DNA of 64,000 bases from an uncultured Clostridia bacterium (GTDB taxonomy: Bacteria > Bacillota > Clostridia > TANB77 > CAG-508), in assembly GCA_934183305.1 (NCBI GenBank), contig CAKPSF010000001.1, positions 186,001-250,000 of the forward strand, in the 5' to 3' direction. Below are positions 43,062-51,925 of the stretch, piece after piece. Each line of letters opens with the position of its first letter. Positions within the stretch are counted from its first letter, which is position 1. The position numbers and the translations under genes are program-made. The notes below the pieces were generated by a model. That model ran no database searches and was not told the origin of the DNA. It saw only the letters and a program-made list of their open reading frames with translations.

Positions 43062-43940
43062 TTGGATTCTTCTAATATAACATCAACAATTTCCAATTCA
43101 ATTAATTATATGTTTAACAATATAATTTCTTCAATTGATAATAGTTTATATTCGACTTTAGATGATTTTACATTTATTAATTCAAACATATTAAGTGACG
43201 AATATTTTTATAATATTTTTGGAGTAAACAGTTCAAACGGAATCCTTCTCGTAGCAAATTCACTAATAGCTGGTTATTTAATTTATTATTCAATTAAATT
43301 AATTCTTTCTCGTCTTGAACTTGTTCAAGTTGAAAGACCTTTTCAATTTATATTTAAATTAATTTTATGTGCAATTTGTATGAACTTTTCCTTTTTTATT
43401 TGCGATGAATTAATATATCTTATTTCTTTAATTACAAATTTAGTCAGAGATATTGGGGAAAATTTGTTTAATACTCAAATATGTTTTTCAAATTTAATAT
43501 TAAAATTAAATAATATATTATCAAATAGTGAAAGTAATTTAAACATATTTTCAATTGATGGAATTATAAAATCATTAATATCGTTAGGGTTATTAAACTT
43601 AGTAATAACGTATTCTATTAGATATGTACTTATTAAAATTTTTGTTTTATTATCTCCATTTTGTTTTTTATCGCTATGTAATAAAAATACGTCAATTTTA
43701 TTTAAGGCTTGGATAAAATCCTTTTTATCTTTATTAATAGTCCAAATATTTGTTTCAATAATTTTGTTATTAATATTTTCATTAAATCTAAAATCAAATA
43801 ATATAAGTTCTAAACTTATATTATTTGCAGCAATCTCAATTCTAATAAAAGCCAATGGATATGTTAGAGAAATGCTTGGAGGTATTAGTACAGAAACCAG
43901 CATAGGTATAAACAATTTAAGATCATCTTTAATTAAGTAA
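43062..43940 (+). CDS. TrbL/VirB6-like polytopic membrane protein
   Basis: 292 residues with about six membrane segments (near 65-82, 97-125, 170-195, 215-245 and 255-275) and an N-terminal Ser/Asn-rich region. Hydrophobic pattern, the motif LLSPFCFLSLCNK and a C-terminal amphipathic end EMLGGISTETSIGINNL match TrbL/VirB6 channel proteins of Gram-positive conjugation systems. TTG start preceded by GGAGG (ctggaggtatatc). Lies between the VirB2-like and PrgI-like genes. Confidence 0.75.
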   Translation: MDSSNITSTISNSINYMFNNIISSIDNSLYSTLDDFTFINSNILSDEYFYNIFGVNSSNGILLVANSLIAGYLIYYSIKLILSRLELVQVERPFQFIFKLILCAICMNFSFFICDELIYLISLITNLVRDIGENLFNTQICFSNLILKLNNILSNSESNLNIFSIDGIIKSLISLGLLNLVITYSIRYVLIKIFVLLSPFCFLSLCNKNTSILFKAWIKSFLSLLIVQIFVSIILLLIFSLNLKSNNISSKLILFAAISILIKANGYVREMLGGISTETSIGINNLRSSLIK

Positions 43941-43955
43941 ATATTAGGAGTTTTT

Positions 43956-44240
43956 ATGAAATTTATTTTTCCAAGAAATTATGATTTTAAAAGCAAATTA
44001 TTTGGTTTAGTTGATTACCAAACTATAATTGTAAATATTATTTTTGATTTATTTATTTTTTGTTTTTTAAATTTATTTATCAAAAATATAAATTTAAAAA
44101 TATTTATTTTTATTTGCCTTTGTTTTCCATTATTTCTTTTAAGCATATTTGGATTAAATAATGAAAATGTTTTTTCTGTTTTAATCTATTTAGTTAAATA
44201 TTTATTAAGACCAAAATTATATCTTTTTAAAAATTTTTAA
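43956..44240 (+). CDS. PrgI (VirB3)-like membrane protein
   Basis: 94 residues. N-terminus IFPRNYDFKSKLFGLVDYQT matches the PrgI pattern (Pro near the start, then K-L-F-G-L and Q), followed by two adjacent membrane helices (IIVNIIFDLFIFCFLNLF and IFIFICLCFPLFLLSIFGL) and a short tail. In Gram-positive type IV systems PrgI is followed by the VirB4-like ATPase; here the next gene is dnaD with its own promoter, so VirB4 is missing. AGGAG precedes the ATG. Confidence 0.8.
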   Translation: MKFIFPRNYDFKSKLFGLVDYQTIIVNIIFDLFIFCFLNLFIKNINLKIFIFICLCFPLFLLSIFGLNNENVFSVLIYLVKYLLRPKLYLFKNF

Positions 44241-44263
44241 TATTTTTATTTATATTTTACTTA

Positions 44264-44292
44264 TTGTATTAATCTAAAAAAAATGATATAAT
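44264..44292 (+). promoter_or_regulatory. Promoter of dnaD-dnaI
   Basis: TTGTAT (44264-44269), 17 bases, TATAAT (44287-44292), 28 bases before the dnaD ATG with AGGAGG between. It separates replication genes from the secretion-like operon. Confidence 0.7.
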
Positions 44293-44319
44293 TTTACATA
44301 TATTTTAGGAGGTATAATA

Positions 44320-45282
44320 ATGAAATTAGAAAAATCTGATTGTTCAATGCTTTTTTCATATACAGAGTTACCAGATGTATTTTTTACAGAATATTTATCT
44401 GCTGCTTCTGGAAACTTTATAAAAGTATATTTATATATGCTTTTCTTATCAAAATATGAAAAAGATGTTAAATTAAATGATATGTCTAAAAAACTAGCAT
44501 TACCTCTTAATGTAATCCAAGAAGCAATTAAATTTTGGGAAGACGCCGGCATAATTACTAAAAAAGGAACTGGATATATTGTAAATAACATTCAAGAAAT
44601 CGAACTAAATAAGCTTTATTCTCCTAAGATTACTGTTTCAAAAGAAACTGTTCAAAATATGGAAAAAGATAAGTCTCGTTTAAATGCAATTGAAAATATA
44701 AATGCTTCTTTCTTTCAAGGAATAATGTCTCCTTCTTGGTATAGTGATATTGATTTATGGTTTAAAAAATACAATTTTGATGAAGAGGTTATGATTGCTT
44801 TGTTCAGGTATTGTTTTGAAAAATCAGCTCTTCATAGAAATTATGTAAAAGCTGTTGCGGATGCATGGTATTCTAATAATATTAAAACTTTTTCAGATTT
44901 AGAGACATATGATGAAAATAATGAAAAAATTAAAAAAATAAAGAAAAATATATCTAAAAAATTAGGATTAAATAGGCCTCTTACTCAATACGAAGAAGCT
45001 TATATTGAAAAATGGCTAAATGAATATAAATACAACATAGATGTAATTGAAATAGCATTAAAGAAAACAACTTCAAAATCAAATCCAAATTTTGATTATT
45101 TGGATAAAATAATTTCTGATTGGCACGAAAGAAACTTATTAAATTCAGAAGCTGTTAAAAATTATTTGCTAGAATTTAAAAATAAATCAAAACAAGTTAA
45201 AGAATTAGAAAAGAAAACTAATTATCAAAATTATGAACAACGTAACATTACTAACTTTGATGATTTATATGCAAATAATTGA
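44320..45282 (+). CDS. dnaD: DnaD-domain replication initiation protein
   Basis: 320 residues. An N-terminal winged helix (GNFIKVYLYMLFLSKYEKDV and MSKKLALPLNVIQEAIKFWE, about 30-80) is followed by two DnaD/DnaB2-type helical domains. The second contains PLTQYEEAYIEKWLNEYKY (about 220-240) and SNPNFDYLDKIISDW, and a disordered tail ends NFDDLYANN. In Firmicutes DnaD and the DnaB-like protein remodel DNA at oriC before helicase loading; a single two-domain DnaD is common in Clostridia. Operon with the loader gene 24 bases downstream. Confidence 0.88.
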   Translation: MKLEKSDCSMLFSYTELPDVFFTEYLSAASGNFIKVYLYMLFLSKYEKDVKLNDMSKKLALPLNVIQEAIKFWEDAGIITKKGTGYIVNNIQEIELNKLYSPKITVSKETVQNMEKDKSRLNAIENINASFFQGIMSPSWYSDIDLWFKKYNFDEEVMIALFRYCFEKSALHRNYVKAVADAWYSNNIKTFSDLETYDENNEKIKKIKKNISKKLGLNRPLTQYEEAYIEKWLNEYKYNIDVIEIALKKTTSKSNPNFDYLDKIISDWHERNLLNSEAVKNYLLEFKNKSKQVKELEKKTNYQNYEQRNITNFDDLYANN

Positions 45283-45306
45283 AATTTTTAAAATGGAGGT
45301 TTTATT

Positions 45307-46302
45307 TTGAGTAATCTCACTTTAAAAAACTTATTAAAAGAATATGAACAAAATAGACTACAAAAAGAAATTCAATTAGATAAAAAACTTAGAGATTTTT
45401 ATATTAAAAATCCAGACATAAGCAATATTAACGATAAAATTAATAGAACTTCTATTGAAATTTCTAAAAATATTTTACTAAATAATAATAAGGAAAAAAT
45501 AGAAAAATTAAAATTAGATTTAGAAAAATATAAAATAGAAAAAAATAATTTATTAAAAAAGCTAAATATTACAGAAGATTTCTTTAAACCTGATTATTCT
45601 TGTAAATTATGTAATGATACTGGTTATTTAATTAACAATAATACAATTATGTGCACTTGTTTGAAGCAAAAACTATTAAATATTGAGTATAATAAATCCA
45701 ATATTTCAAGTTTAGAAAATCAAAATTTTAATACTTTTAACTTAAATTTATTTTCTGATGAGATAGATGAAAAAAAATATAATTCAAATATCTCTCCAAA
45801 AGAAAATATGGAAAAAATAAAAAAAATAGCAGAAAATTTTATTGAACATTTTGATAATTTTGAAGAAAAAAATTTATTATTTACCGGAAATACCGGACTT
45901 GGAAAAACCTTTTTAACAAATTGTATTGCAAATGAATTATTAAAACAAGGAAAAACAGTATTATATCAAACAGCTCCAGTAATGTTAGATTCAATAATGG
46001 ATTATAGATTTGGAAAAAACAATAATTTTAATTATAATGATTTATTAAATGTTGATTTATTAATAATAGATGATTTAGGTACAGAAAGTTTAAATAATAT
46101 GAAATTTTCAGAATTATTTAATATTTTGAATACTAGACTTTTGAATCAAAATAATCATATAACAAAAACAATAATTTCAACAAATTTAAGTTTAAATAAT
46201 TTATTTAAAACTTATGACGAAAGAATATTTTCAAGATTAGTTGGTTATTATAATATTTGTAGATTTTTCGGCGATGATTTAAGATATAAAAAAAGTTGTT
46301 AA
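45307..46302 (+). CDS. dnaI: DnaI/DnaC-type helicase loader
   Basis: 331 residues. N-terminal coiled region (about 1-95), zinc-binding CKLCNDTGY and CTCLKQ (about 98-120) and an AAA+ domain with Walker A FTGNTGLGKTFL (near 195-206), Walker B LLIIDDLGTE (near 260) and TNLSLNNLFKTYDERIFSRL with the sensor Arg. Loads the replicative helicase at origins. TTG start with GGAGG upstream. Unlike the element-borne DnaC-like protein at 7310-8164, its P-loop is intact. Confidence 0.9.
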   Translation: MSNLTLKNLLKEYEQNRLQKEIQLDKKLRDFYIKNPDISNINDKINRTSIEISKNILLNNNKEKIEKLKLDLEKYKIEKNNLLKKLNITEDFFKPDYSCKLCNDTGYLINNNTIMCTCLKQKLLNIEYNKSNISSLENQNFNTFNLNLFSDEIDEKKYNSNISPKENMEKIKKIAENFIEHFDNFEEKNLLFTGNTGLGKTFLTNCIANELLKQGKTVLYQTAPVMLDSIMDYRFGKNNNFNYNDLLNVDLLIIDDLGTESLNNMKFSELFNILNTRLLNQNNHITKTIISTNLSLNNLFKTYDERIFSRLVGYYNICRFFGDDLRYKKSC

Positions 46303-46315
46303 TTATAAAAAAATG

Positions 46316-46349
46316 AAAACTCAGCATAATTTATATGCTGAGTTTTTTA
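46316..46349. terminator. Bidirectional terminator between dnaI and gyrA
   Basis: AAAACTCAGCATA/TATGCTGAGTTTT (46316-46328, 46334-46346) with T run. Confidence 0.85.
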
Positions 46350-46352
46350 TTT

Positions 46353-48788
46353 TTATTCTTCATTTTCAGGTATTAATGTTTCAATACTTACAACTTTACA
46401 ATCTTCACTTGTTCTCATTAAAGTAACACCTTGAGTTGATCTTCCTAATATGCTTATATCTTTAACTTTAATTCTAATTATTGTTCCATTGTTTGTTATT
46501 AACATTGCATCTTCATCGTCTGTCGCAATTCTTATTCCAACGATCTTACCTGTTTTAGGAGTTATTTTATAAGTAATAACGCCTTTTCCTCCTCTTGTTT
46601 GAACTCTATATTCATCAAGTTCTGTCCTTTTTCCAAAACCGTTTTCTGTTATTGCAAGAAGGGTTGCTTTACTTCCAGCTATTATAGGTTCCATTCCAAT
46701 TACTTCGTCACCTTCATTTAATTTCATTCCTATAACGCCTTGTCCAGTTCTTCCTATTGGTCTAACATCTTTTTCTGCAAATGTTATACATAAACCTTCT
46801 CTAGTAACTAATACAACATTATCTTCTCCATCTGTCATTCTAACATCAATTAATTCATCTTCATCTTTTAATGTTATAGCTTGAAGACCAGATTTTCTAA
46901 CAGAATTATATTCAGATAGTGCTGTTTTCTTAATCATACCTGCTTTTGTTGCCATTAGCAAATATTTTCCTTCTGCAAAATTTGAAATTGTAATAACTGC
47001 AGAAATTTTTTCTCCTCTTTCCAAGCTTAATAAATTAACTATTGCTGTTCCTTTTGCAGTTCTACCAGCCTCTGGTATTTCATAACCTTTTAATCTATAA
47101 ACTTTTCCTTTATTTGTAAAGAATAATAATGTATCATGAGTTGAAGCTGTAAATATTTGTTTTACAAAATCTTCTTCTCTTGTTGCAGTTCCTGTTATTC
47201 CTTTTCCTCCTCTTCTTTGGCTCTTATATGTGTCAATTGGCATTCTTTTTATATAACCAAAATGAGTTAATGTTATAACAGTTTGCTCTTCCTTAATTAA
47301 ATCTTCAAGTTCAAATTCTCCTTCAGCTGCAACTATTTTAGTTTTTCTTGCATCTCCAAACTTTTCTTTAACCTCTATTAATTCTTTTTTAATTATATCA
47401 AAAACTAATTTTTCACTTCCTAAAACATCTTTTAAGTAAGCAATTAATTTCATTAATTCGTCATATTCGTTATCTATTTTTTCTCTTTGCAAACCTGATA
47501 AAGTTTTCAATCTCATATCTAGAATTGATTGAGCTTGAATATCAGATAATCCAAATCTTGCCATTAATCTTTCTTTAGCATCATCATATGAATTTCTTAT
47601 TATTTCAATAACTTCATCTATGTTGTCTAAAGCTATTTTTAATCCCTCTAAAATATGAGCTCTAGCTTCTGCTTTATCTAAATCAAACTTTGTTCTTCTT
47701 AAAACAACTTCTTTTCTATGATCTATATAGCAGTCCATACATTGTCTAAGAGTTAATATTTTAGGTTCTCCATTTACTAAGGCAAGCATTATTATTCCAA
47801 ATGTGTCTTGCATTTGAGTATGTTTAAATAATTGATTTAATACAACTTGTGCATTAGCATCTCTTTTTAATTCTATAACTACTCTAACTCTATCTATTCT
47901 ATCTGATTCGTCTCTTACATCAGAAATTCCTTCAATTTTTTTATCTTTTACTAAATCTGAAATATTAGCAATTAATTTAGCTTTATTAACTTGATATGGT
48001 AATGAAGAAACAACTATTCTTTGTCTATTACCACTCATTTCTTCAATTTCAGTTTCAGCTCTTAAGGTTATTTTACCTCTACCTGTTGTATAAGCTTCTT
48101 TTATTCCTTCTCTTCCTAATATTAAAGCTCCTGTTGGGAAATCTGGTCCTTTAACAACTTGCATTAAGTCTTCATCTGTAACTTCGTCTTCATCTATTAT
48201 TTTTATTATTCCATCAATAACTTCTGTCAAATTGTGTGGTGGAATATTTGTAGCCATACCAACAGCAATTCCTGAAGATCCATTTATTAATAATGCTGGT
48301 ATTTGAGCTGGTAAAACCGTTGGTTCTTGTAGTCTATCATCATAGTTTGGCATAAAGTTAACTGTATTTTTTTCAATATCAGCAAGCATATAATTGGAAA
48401 TCTTAGCCATTCTTGCTTCTGTATACCTCATGGCAGCAGCTCCATCACCATCTATTGAACCAAAGTTTCCATGTCCATCAATTAACATATATCTCATTGA
48501 GAAATCTTGTGCCATTCTTACCATTGCATCATAAACGGCAGCATCACCATGTGGATGATATCTACCAAGAACGGAACCAACTGTATTAGCACACTTTCTG
48601 TATGGTTTATCAGAAGTAATTCCATCTTCATGCATAGCATATAAAATTCTTCTATGAACAGGTTTTAACCCATCTCTTACATCTGGTAGCGCACGAGAAA
48701 CAATAACACTCATCGCATAATCAATATACGCAGTTCTCATTTCTTTTTCGATGTCTCTTTCGATAATTTTTTCTCCTTCTCTGTCCAT
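46353..48788 (-). CDS. gyrA: DNA gyrase subunit A
   Basis: 811 residues, full length. Winged-helix and tower domains with the catalytic Tyr in AAMRYTEARM (near 121), RALPDVRDGLKPVHRR near 31, and a C-terminal beta-pinwheel with the GyrA box QRRGGKG (near 530), needed for negative supercoiling and distinguishing it from ParC. The quinolone-determining loop reads HPHGDAAVYDAM, with Ala where E. coli has Ser83; the next residues and Asp87 equivalent are D. gyrB is not adjacent. Monocistronic, convergent with dnaI. Confidence 0.97.
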   Translation of the reverse strand: MDREGEKIIERDIEKEMRTAYIDYAMSVIVSRALPDVRDGLKPVHRRILYAMHEDGITSDKPYRKCANTVGSVLGRYHPHGDAAVYDAMVRMAQDFSMRYMLIDGHGNFGSIDGDGAAAMRYTEARMAKISNYMLADIEKNTVNFMPNYDDRLQEPTVLPAQIPALLINGSSGIAVGMATNIPPHNLTEVIDGIIKIIDEDEVTDEDLMQVVKGPDFPTGALILGREGIKEAYTTGRGKITLRAETEIEEMSGNRQRIVVSSLPYQVNKAKLIANISDLVKDKKIEGISDVRDESDRIDRVRVVIELKRDANAQVVLNQLFKHTQMQDTFGIIMLALVNGEPKILTLRQCMDCYIDHRKEVVLRRTKFDLDKAEARAHILEGLKIALDNIDEVIEIIRNSYDDAKERLMARFGLSDIQAQSILDMRLKTLSGLQREKIDNEYDELMKLIAYLKDVLGSEKLVFDIIKKELIEVKEKFGDARKTKIVAAEGEFELEDLIKEEQTVITLTHFGYIKRMPIDTYKSQRRGGKGITGTATREEDFVKQIFTASTHDTLLFFTNKGKVYRLKGYEIPEAGRTAKGTAIVNLLSLERGEKISAVITISNFAEGKYLLMATKAGMIKKTALSEYNSVRKSGLQAITLKDEDELIDVRMTDGEDNVVLVTREGLCITFAEKDVRPIGRTGQGVIGMKLNEGDEVIGMEPIIAGSKATLLAITENGFGKRTELDEYRVQTRGGKGVITYKITPKTGKIVGIRIATDDEDAMLITNNGTIIRIKVKDISILGRSTQGVTLMRTSEDCKVVSIETLIPENEE

Positions 48789-48885
48789 CTAATAACCTCT
48801 TTTCTTTGACATTAAAAACGCCTATTATCTTACGGATTTATTATACTAAACCTTACCAAAATATGCAAGATAAAAGAAACAAAAA

Positions 48886-48931
48886 AACTAAAAAAACCTT
48901 ATTTTTTCTATATGTTTAGGTTTTTTTAGTT
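48886..48931. terminator. Terminator after the cadherin-like gene
   Basis: 14-base stem AACTAAAAAAACCT/AGGTTTTTTTAGTT (48886-48899, 48918-48931) between gyrA and the end of the Cps module. Confidence 0.8.
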
Positions 48932-48944
48932 ATAAATTCTTGTA

Positions 48945-49556
48945 TTATTTTCTATTTTTTTTTATTATTAAAATAAACAATATTAGTATAAAAATCCCAA
49001 GTACAGCAATAGATAAAATTGCTGGTTGTTTATCTTCTTTCTTTACTTCTATTTCTTTTAAATTTATATTATTCATTTGTTTTGAATCGTTATCTTTGGT
49101 AATTTCATTTTTAATTTCTGTTACATTTTCTGCTTTTATATCGCTTTCTTCATTGCTTTTTTTATTAACATAAATATAATAAACTTTCTTTTTTCCGCTT
49201 TCAGCAGTTACTGTAAGCTCTATTTTGTTCTCTCCTTCTTTTAAATTTCTATTTCCTTTAACTTTAACTGTAGATTTATTATCAGCAAGAGTAACTTTCG
49301 TCGTTATTTTATTAACACTTAAATCAACATTTGTATAATATTCTGTAATATCTTTATCAAAATCCGGTGATAATTTTCCATTACTTATTTGTAATGTTTT
49401 TAAATCTGCATTATCAGATTTTTTAGTAGTTTTACTTTGGGATGTATTAGTAGTATTCATATTATTTTCTAATGCGGAAACATTTGTTGCATATGAATTA
49501 ACCATAAAAATCTCAACTATTAAAATTAACAAACAAATTATCCTTTTTACTTTCAT
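48945..49556 (-). CDS. Cell-surface cadherin-like beta-sandwich protein
   Basis: 203 residues. Signal peptide (IICLLILIVEIFMVNSYA), a Thr/Ser/Asn-rich stretch, one cadherin-like beta-sandwich (PF12733 type: LKTLQISNGKLSPDFDKDIT, then KVTLADNKSTVKVKGN and EGENKIELTVTAESGKKKVY, about 55-130), an acidic linker and a C-terminal membrane anchor (ILSIAVLGIFILILFILIIK) ending KKNRK. So it is an extracellular, membrane-tethered small protein. Last gene of the CpsC-CpsD-CpsB unit, 30 bases after CpsB, which suggests a role in surface polymer anchoring. Confidence 0.85.
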   Translation of the reverse strand: MKVKRIICLLILIVEIFMVNSYATNVSALENNMNTTNTSQSKTTKKSDNADLKTLQISNGKLSPDFDKDITEYYTNVDLSVNKITTKVTLADNKSTVKVKGNRNLKEGENKIELTVTAESGKKKVYYIYVNKKSNEESDIKAENVTEIKNEITKDNDSKQMNNINLKEIEVKKEDKQPAILSIAVLGIFILILFILIIKKNRK

Positions 49557-49586
49557 TATATAATCACCTTTTATTTATATTATTTT

Positions 49587-50291
49587 TTATATTTCTTCAT
49601 TATTTAAGATCTTTTGTGGATTTAAATTACTAATTTTGTAAAACTCATCTTTTCCTATTATTTTAGTTATTTTTTTAATTGCTTTTGGTATAATTTTATA
49701 TATGCTATTTTTTCTATGGCAATCACTTCCAAGAAAATTTATTAGGTTATTTTTTAAAAGTTTTTTTACTGTCTTTTGAGCATCTTTTCCATAATATCCT
49801 AATATGCTTGCATAGTTAGATTGAATTAAACATCCCTTTTCAATATATTCTTCAACTATTTTATAATCTTCTTGAACAGCCAAATATCTTTCTGGATGTG
49901 CAATTATGGGAACTATATTATTACTTTGCAAAACATATATTATATAATCCAAGTAATTTACCGAATTTGACAATGGTAATTCCATTAATAAATATCTACT
50001 TTCAGCAAGCGTTAGTAATTTATTATTTTTAAATAAATCCTCTATTTTTTCGTCTATATATACTTCCATACCAGAATGTAATTTAATACCATTGTTTTTC
50101 TCTTGTAGTGTTTTCTTATTTTTAATTAATTCATCTGCTTTTGTTTCGTTATAATCTGGTATAAAATGAGATGTTAATATCACATCAGAAAACCCCGCCT
50201 CTTTTGCTTCATTTAAAATACTAATACTTTCTTCAAAAGAGCGAGCCCCATCATCAACATTTGGAATTATATGTGAATGTATATCTATCAT
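49587..50291 (-). CDS. cpsB: CpsB/YwqE-type PHP tyrosine phosphatase
   Basis: 234 residues. PHP-fold metal ligands in MIDIHSHIIPNVDDGA (residues 1-16), LTSHFIPDY, HSGMEVYID, PIIAHPERY and FLGSDCHRK. Mn-dependent phosphatase that reverses autophosphorylation of the CpsD kinase and so tunes capsule assembly. Lies 12 bases after cpsD in the same transcription unit. All ligands appear intact. Confidence 0.94.
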   Translation of the reverse strand: MIDIHSHIIPNVDDGARSFEESISILNEAKEAGFSDVILTSHFIPDYNETKADELIKNKKTLQEKNNGIKLHSGMEVYIDEKIEDLFKNNKLLTLAESRYLLMELPLSNSVNYLDYIIYVLQSNNIVPIIAHPERYLAVQEDYKIVEEYIEKGCLIQSNYASILGYYGKDAQKTVKKLLKNNLINFLGSDCHRKNSIYKIIPKAIKKITKIIGKDEFYKISNLNPQKILNNEEI

Positions 50292-50303
50292 ATGCTTATT
50301 CTC

Positions 50304-51005
50304 CTACTTTTCTGAATGACCATAATAGTAACCATATCTATATGCTTTTGATTTAACTGGAACTTTATTAAACACTACTCCTGCAATTTTTCCTCCGACA
50401 TTTTCTATATTTCTTTTAACCTTAATTAAGTCTTCTTTTTTAGTTAAATTATATGCAGAAACAATAACAGTTGTATCAACTAATCTAGATAAAATTGTTG
50501 CGTCTGTTACTAGCATACCAGGCGTCCCATCAAATATTATCATATCAAACTTTTCTTTTAATTCTTCTATCATATTTACTGTAACATCTGTTCCTAATAA
50601 TTCTGCTGGGTTAGGTGGTATATTTCCAGATGCCATAACATATAAGTTATCAACTTCTGTAGTTTGAATAAAGTTTAATATGCCTTTTCTCTCAATATTA
50701 TCATTTGCATTAATTCCTGATAAAAAATTAGATAAACCAGGAGTAGGTCTTGCTTGAAATACTTTGGCAATTCTTCCTTTTCTCATATCTGCATCTATTA
50801 ACAATACTTTTTTTCCAGTTAAAGCAAATGTCACTGCTAAATTTGATGACACCCATGTTTTTCCCTCTCCTGGAACTGTAGAAGTTACCAAAATTGTTTG
50901 CAAACCATTTTTAGCATTCATAAACTGTAAATTTGTTCTTAAGGTTCTAAAAGTTTCTGCAATTGGAGATTTTGGATTTTTTTGAATTAATAATTCCTTT
51001 TTCAT
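50304..51005 (-). CDS. cpsD: CpsD/CapB-family tyrosine kinase
   Basis: 233 residues of the BY-kinase type. PEAETFRTLRTNLQF-like start (PIAETFRTLRTNLQ), Walker A TVPGEGKTWVSS (near 42-53), Walker A' LLIDADMRKG and Walker B MIIFDGTPG. The C-terminus carries the Tyr cluster AYRYGYYYGHSEK, the autophosphorylation tail. Acts with the membrane adaptor CpsC to control polysaccharide chain length and export. Its ATG overlaps the cpsC stop by one base. Confidence 0.95.
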   Translation of the reverse strand: MKKELLIQKNPKSPIAETFRTLRTNLQFMNAKNGLQTILVTSTVPGEGKTWVSSNLAVTFALTGKKVLLIDADMRKGRIAKVFQARPTPGLSNFLSGINANDNIERKGILNFIQTTEVDNLYVMASGNIPPNPAELLGTDVTVNMIEELKEKFDMIIFDGTPGMLVTDATILSRLVDTTVIVSAYNLTKKEDLIKVKRNIENVGGKIAGVVFNKVPVKSKAYRYGYYYGHSEK

Positions 51006-51721
51006 TATCTTCTACCTCCTTTTTTTATTTTCATTTCATTATCATAATTTGGTATTGAGCTTAATACCATTAATTTTGATATTTTTTCTATATCTTCTTC
51101 ATTTTTAATTGTTGTGTCCAACATATTCACTAATAAAACAAATCCCGCTGAAACTACTAATCCAATAAATACAAAAATAACTAAATCTTTTATATGATTT
51201 ATGTTACAAGGCTCTGATTCGGGTTCTGCCTTATCTAATAAATATACGTTACTTATATTGTATATTTCAACTATTTTTTCACTAAAAACTGTAGCAATTT
51301 CACTTGCAACTTTTGCAGCGAAATTAGGATCTACATCCTTTACTGTTATTTCAATAATTTCTGTGTCTTGTACAGATTTTACTGTTATTTCATTTTTTAC
51401 TTTATTTGTTTCTTCTTCAGATAAATTTAAATTACTTGAAACCTGCCCCAAAACAACATTTCTTTTTATAAGCTCGCTATATGTAGAAATAAGCTTTGAG
51501 TTCATAGTTATATCTGTTGTTGTAATTGCGCTATCACTATTCTTAGAAGATGATGCTGAACTTTGAACCAAAACTAAGTTTGTAGAAGCCTTATATTGTG
51601 GTGTTATACAAAAATATGAATAAACAATTCCAACAACTAAAAATATTAACGTTATAAGTAATATCTCTAACCTCTTATTCCAAAATATTAAAAACAACTC
51701 TTTTAAATCTAACTCTTCCAT
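51005..51721 (-). CDS. cpsC: Wzz/CpsC chain-length determinant protein
   Basis: 238 residues with two membrane helices (EILLITLIFLVVGIVYSYF near 17-36 and LVIFVFIGLVVSAGFVLLVN near 180-200) flanking an extracellular coiled domain. A Pro-rich TM2 approach motif (LDKAEPESEPCNI) is present. Adaptor and activator of the CpsD kinase and regulator of polymer length. First gene of the second exopolysaccharide transcription unit, with a consensus-like promoter upstream. Confidence 0.94.
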   Translation of the reverse strand: MEELDLKELFLIFWNKRLEILLITLIFLVVGIVYSYFCITPQYKASTNLVLVQSSASSSKNSDSAITTTDITMNSKLISTYSELIKRNVVLGQVSSNLNLSEEETNKVKNEITVKSVQDTEIIEITVKDVDPNFAAKVASEIATVFSEKIVEIYNISNVYLLDKAEPESEPCNINHIKDLVIFVFIGLVVSAGFVLLVNMLDTTIKNEEDIEKISKLMVLSSIPNYDNEMKIKKGGRR

Positions 51722-51756
51722 TTTTTCTTCCCCTTGTTTGTAAAAAATTCTATTTT

Positions 51757-51785
51757 ATTATATCTATTTTAGTGAATTTTTGCAA
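51757..51785 (-). promoter_or_regulatory. Promoter of the cpsC-cpsD-cpsB unit
   Basis: Minus strand: TTGCAA (51780-51785), 17 bases, TATAAT (51757-51762), 36 bases before the cpsC ATG. Confidence 0.7.
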
Positions 51786-51798
51786 TATAATATACTCA

Positions 51799-51824
51799 AA
51801 AAAGAACTATTTTTAGTTCTTTTT
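51799..51824. terminator. Terminator at the end of the LCP-to-wecB unit
   Basis: AAAAAGAACTA/TAGTTCTTTTT (51799-51809, 51814-51824), 100 bases after the wecB stop; it separates the two exopolysaccharide units. The rest of 51825-51925 shows nothing further. Confidence 0.8.
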
Positions 51825-51925
51825 ATATACTTATTATTAATAAAATTTTCCAAAAATTCTTCCTTTGAAAAATTTCCTTCTTTACTGTCTTATTTTTTAG
51901 TATTCTATATTTTAGTAAATACAAA

